Shown here one piece after another: positions 6,485 through 6,553 of a stretch of 6,553 bases of DNA. A program made the position numbers and the translations under genes. Position 1 is the stretch's first letter. Every line of letters starts with the position of its first letter. This DNA comes from Bacilli bacterium (lineage in GTDB: Bacteria > Bacillota_I > Bacilli_A > Haloplasmatales > Haloplasmataceae), in contig JAAZCR010000037.1 in assembly GCA_012513195.1 (NCBI GenBank), positions 1 to 6,553 on the forward strand. Direction: 5' to 3'. The notes under the pieces were generated by a model that was not told the DNA's origin, made no database searches, and saw nothing but the letters and a program-made list of their open reading frames with translations.

Positions 6485-6553
6485 TCATTTTTTTGATAGT
6501 TCAATATTTTGAATTTTGTCTTTGATACGGTATGACCTTCCAGTGATGTTGAT
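6485..6553 (-). CDS. istB: IS21-family helper ATPase IstB, C-terminal tail (partial)
   Basis: The last 22 codons of a gene enter from the right edge. They begin INITGRSYRIKDK and end SKK followed by TGA at 6485-6487. The NITGxSYRxK pattern is the characteristic C-terminus of IstB, the AAA+ ATP-binding protein that partners the IstA transposase in IS21-family elements. The ATPase core with its Walker motifs lies outside the window. The stop is 65 nt from the IS terminus, as expected for the gene nearest that end. This TGA matters for the neighbouring ABC gene: if TGA coded for tryptophan here, IstB would run nine codons further, into the terminal repeats. The identification rests on a short tail but agrees with the adjacent IS end. 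Confidence 0.8.
   Translation of the reverse strand: MNITGRSYRIKDKIQNIELSKK

Larger units (their letters stand above)
6420..6553 (-). mobile_element. IS21-family insertion sequence, istB-side end (partial)
   Basis: The terminal sequence starts TGTCAATATAAAAATTACC at 6420, resembling IS21-family ends that open with TGT, and lies just outside the istB stop codon as in that family. A 12-bp motif is repeated inside the end, as is typical of IS21 termini. The rest of the element (most of istB, istA and the other end) lies beyond the window, so completeness and target duplication cannot be checked. Confidence 0.8.

Overview
This is an AT-rich window in which every recognisable gene lies on the minus strand. 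Shine-Dalgarno sequences are strong (GGAG/GAGGAG type) and the intact resident genes end in TAA. Together with the gene families, this suggests a low-GC Firmicutes or Mollicutes-related bacterium; that placement is inference, since no rRNA or marker gene is present.

Layout, in minus-strand transcription order. (1) The right edge, about 6420-6553, holds one end of an IS21-family insertion sequence: the last 22 codons of the istB helper ATPase gene, then a terminal region with an internal 12-bp repeat. (2) Between the IS and the next operon there is an AT-rich spacer and a terminator that no longer has an obvious gene of its own. (3) Positions 6109 to 3697 hold a compact three-gene operon: a small RIC/ScdA-type hemerythrin-like protein, a P1B-type heavy-metal ATPase without its own N-terminal metal-binding domain, and a separate 77-residue HMA metallochaperone. 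A strong bipartite terminator closes it. Its promoter carries a perfect TTGAC-N4-GTCAA palindrome centred at -41.5 from the predicted start site, plus a second FNR-like box 49 bp further up. This points to control by a CRP/FNR-family regulator sensing oxygen, NO or redox state. (4) A 417-bp intergenic region contains LytTR-type direct repeats and an extended -10 promoter. (5) Positions 3279 to 1 hold two overlapping genes for ABC half-exporters, probably the two subunits of a heterodimer. The first is interrupted by an in-frame TGA; the second runs off the left edge.

The metal/redox operon is the most coherent system here. A hemerythrin-like protein of the Fe-S repair family, a metal pump with the non-classical membrane motif CPG, and a separate CxxC chaperone share one transcript behind an FNR-like operator. 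The inferred picture is a metal-homeostasis module switched by anaerobiosis or nitrosative stress. The ABC pair is best read as a LytTR-linked exporter whose first subunit carries a nonsense mutation, unless TGA is decoded in this organism. The TGG-dominated tryptophan codons and the TGA stop of istB argue against decoding.
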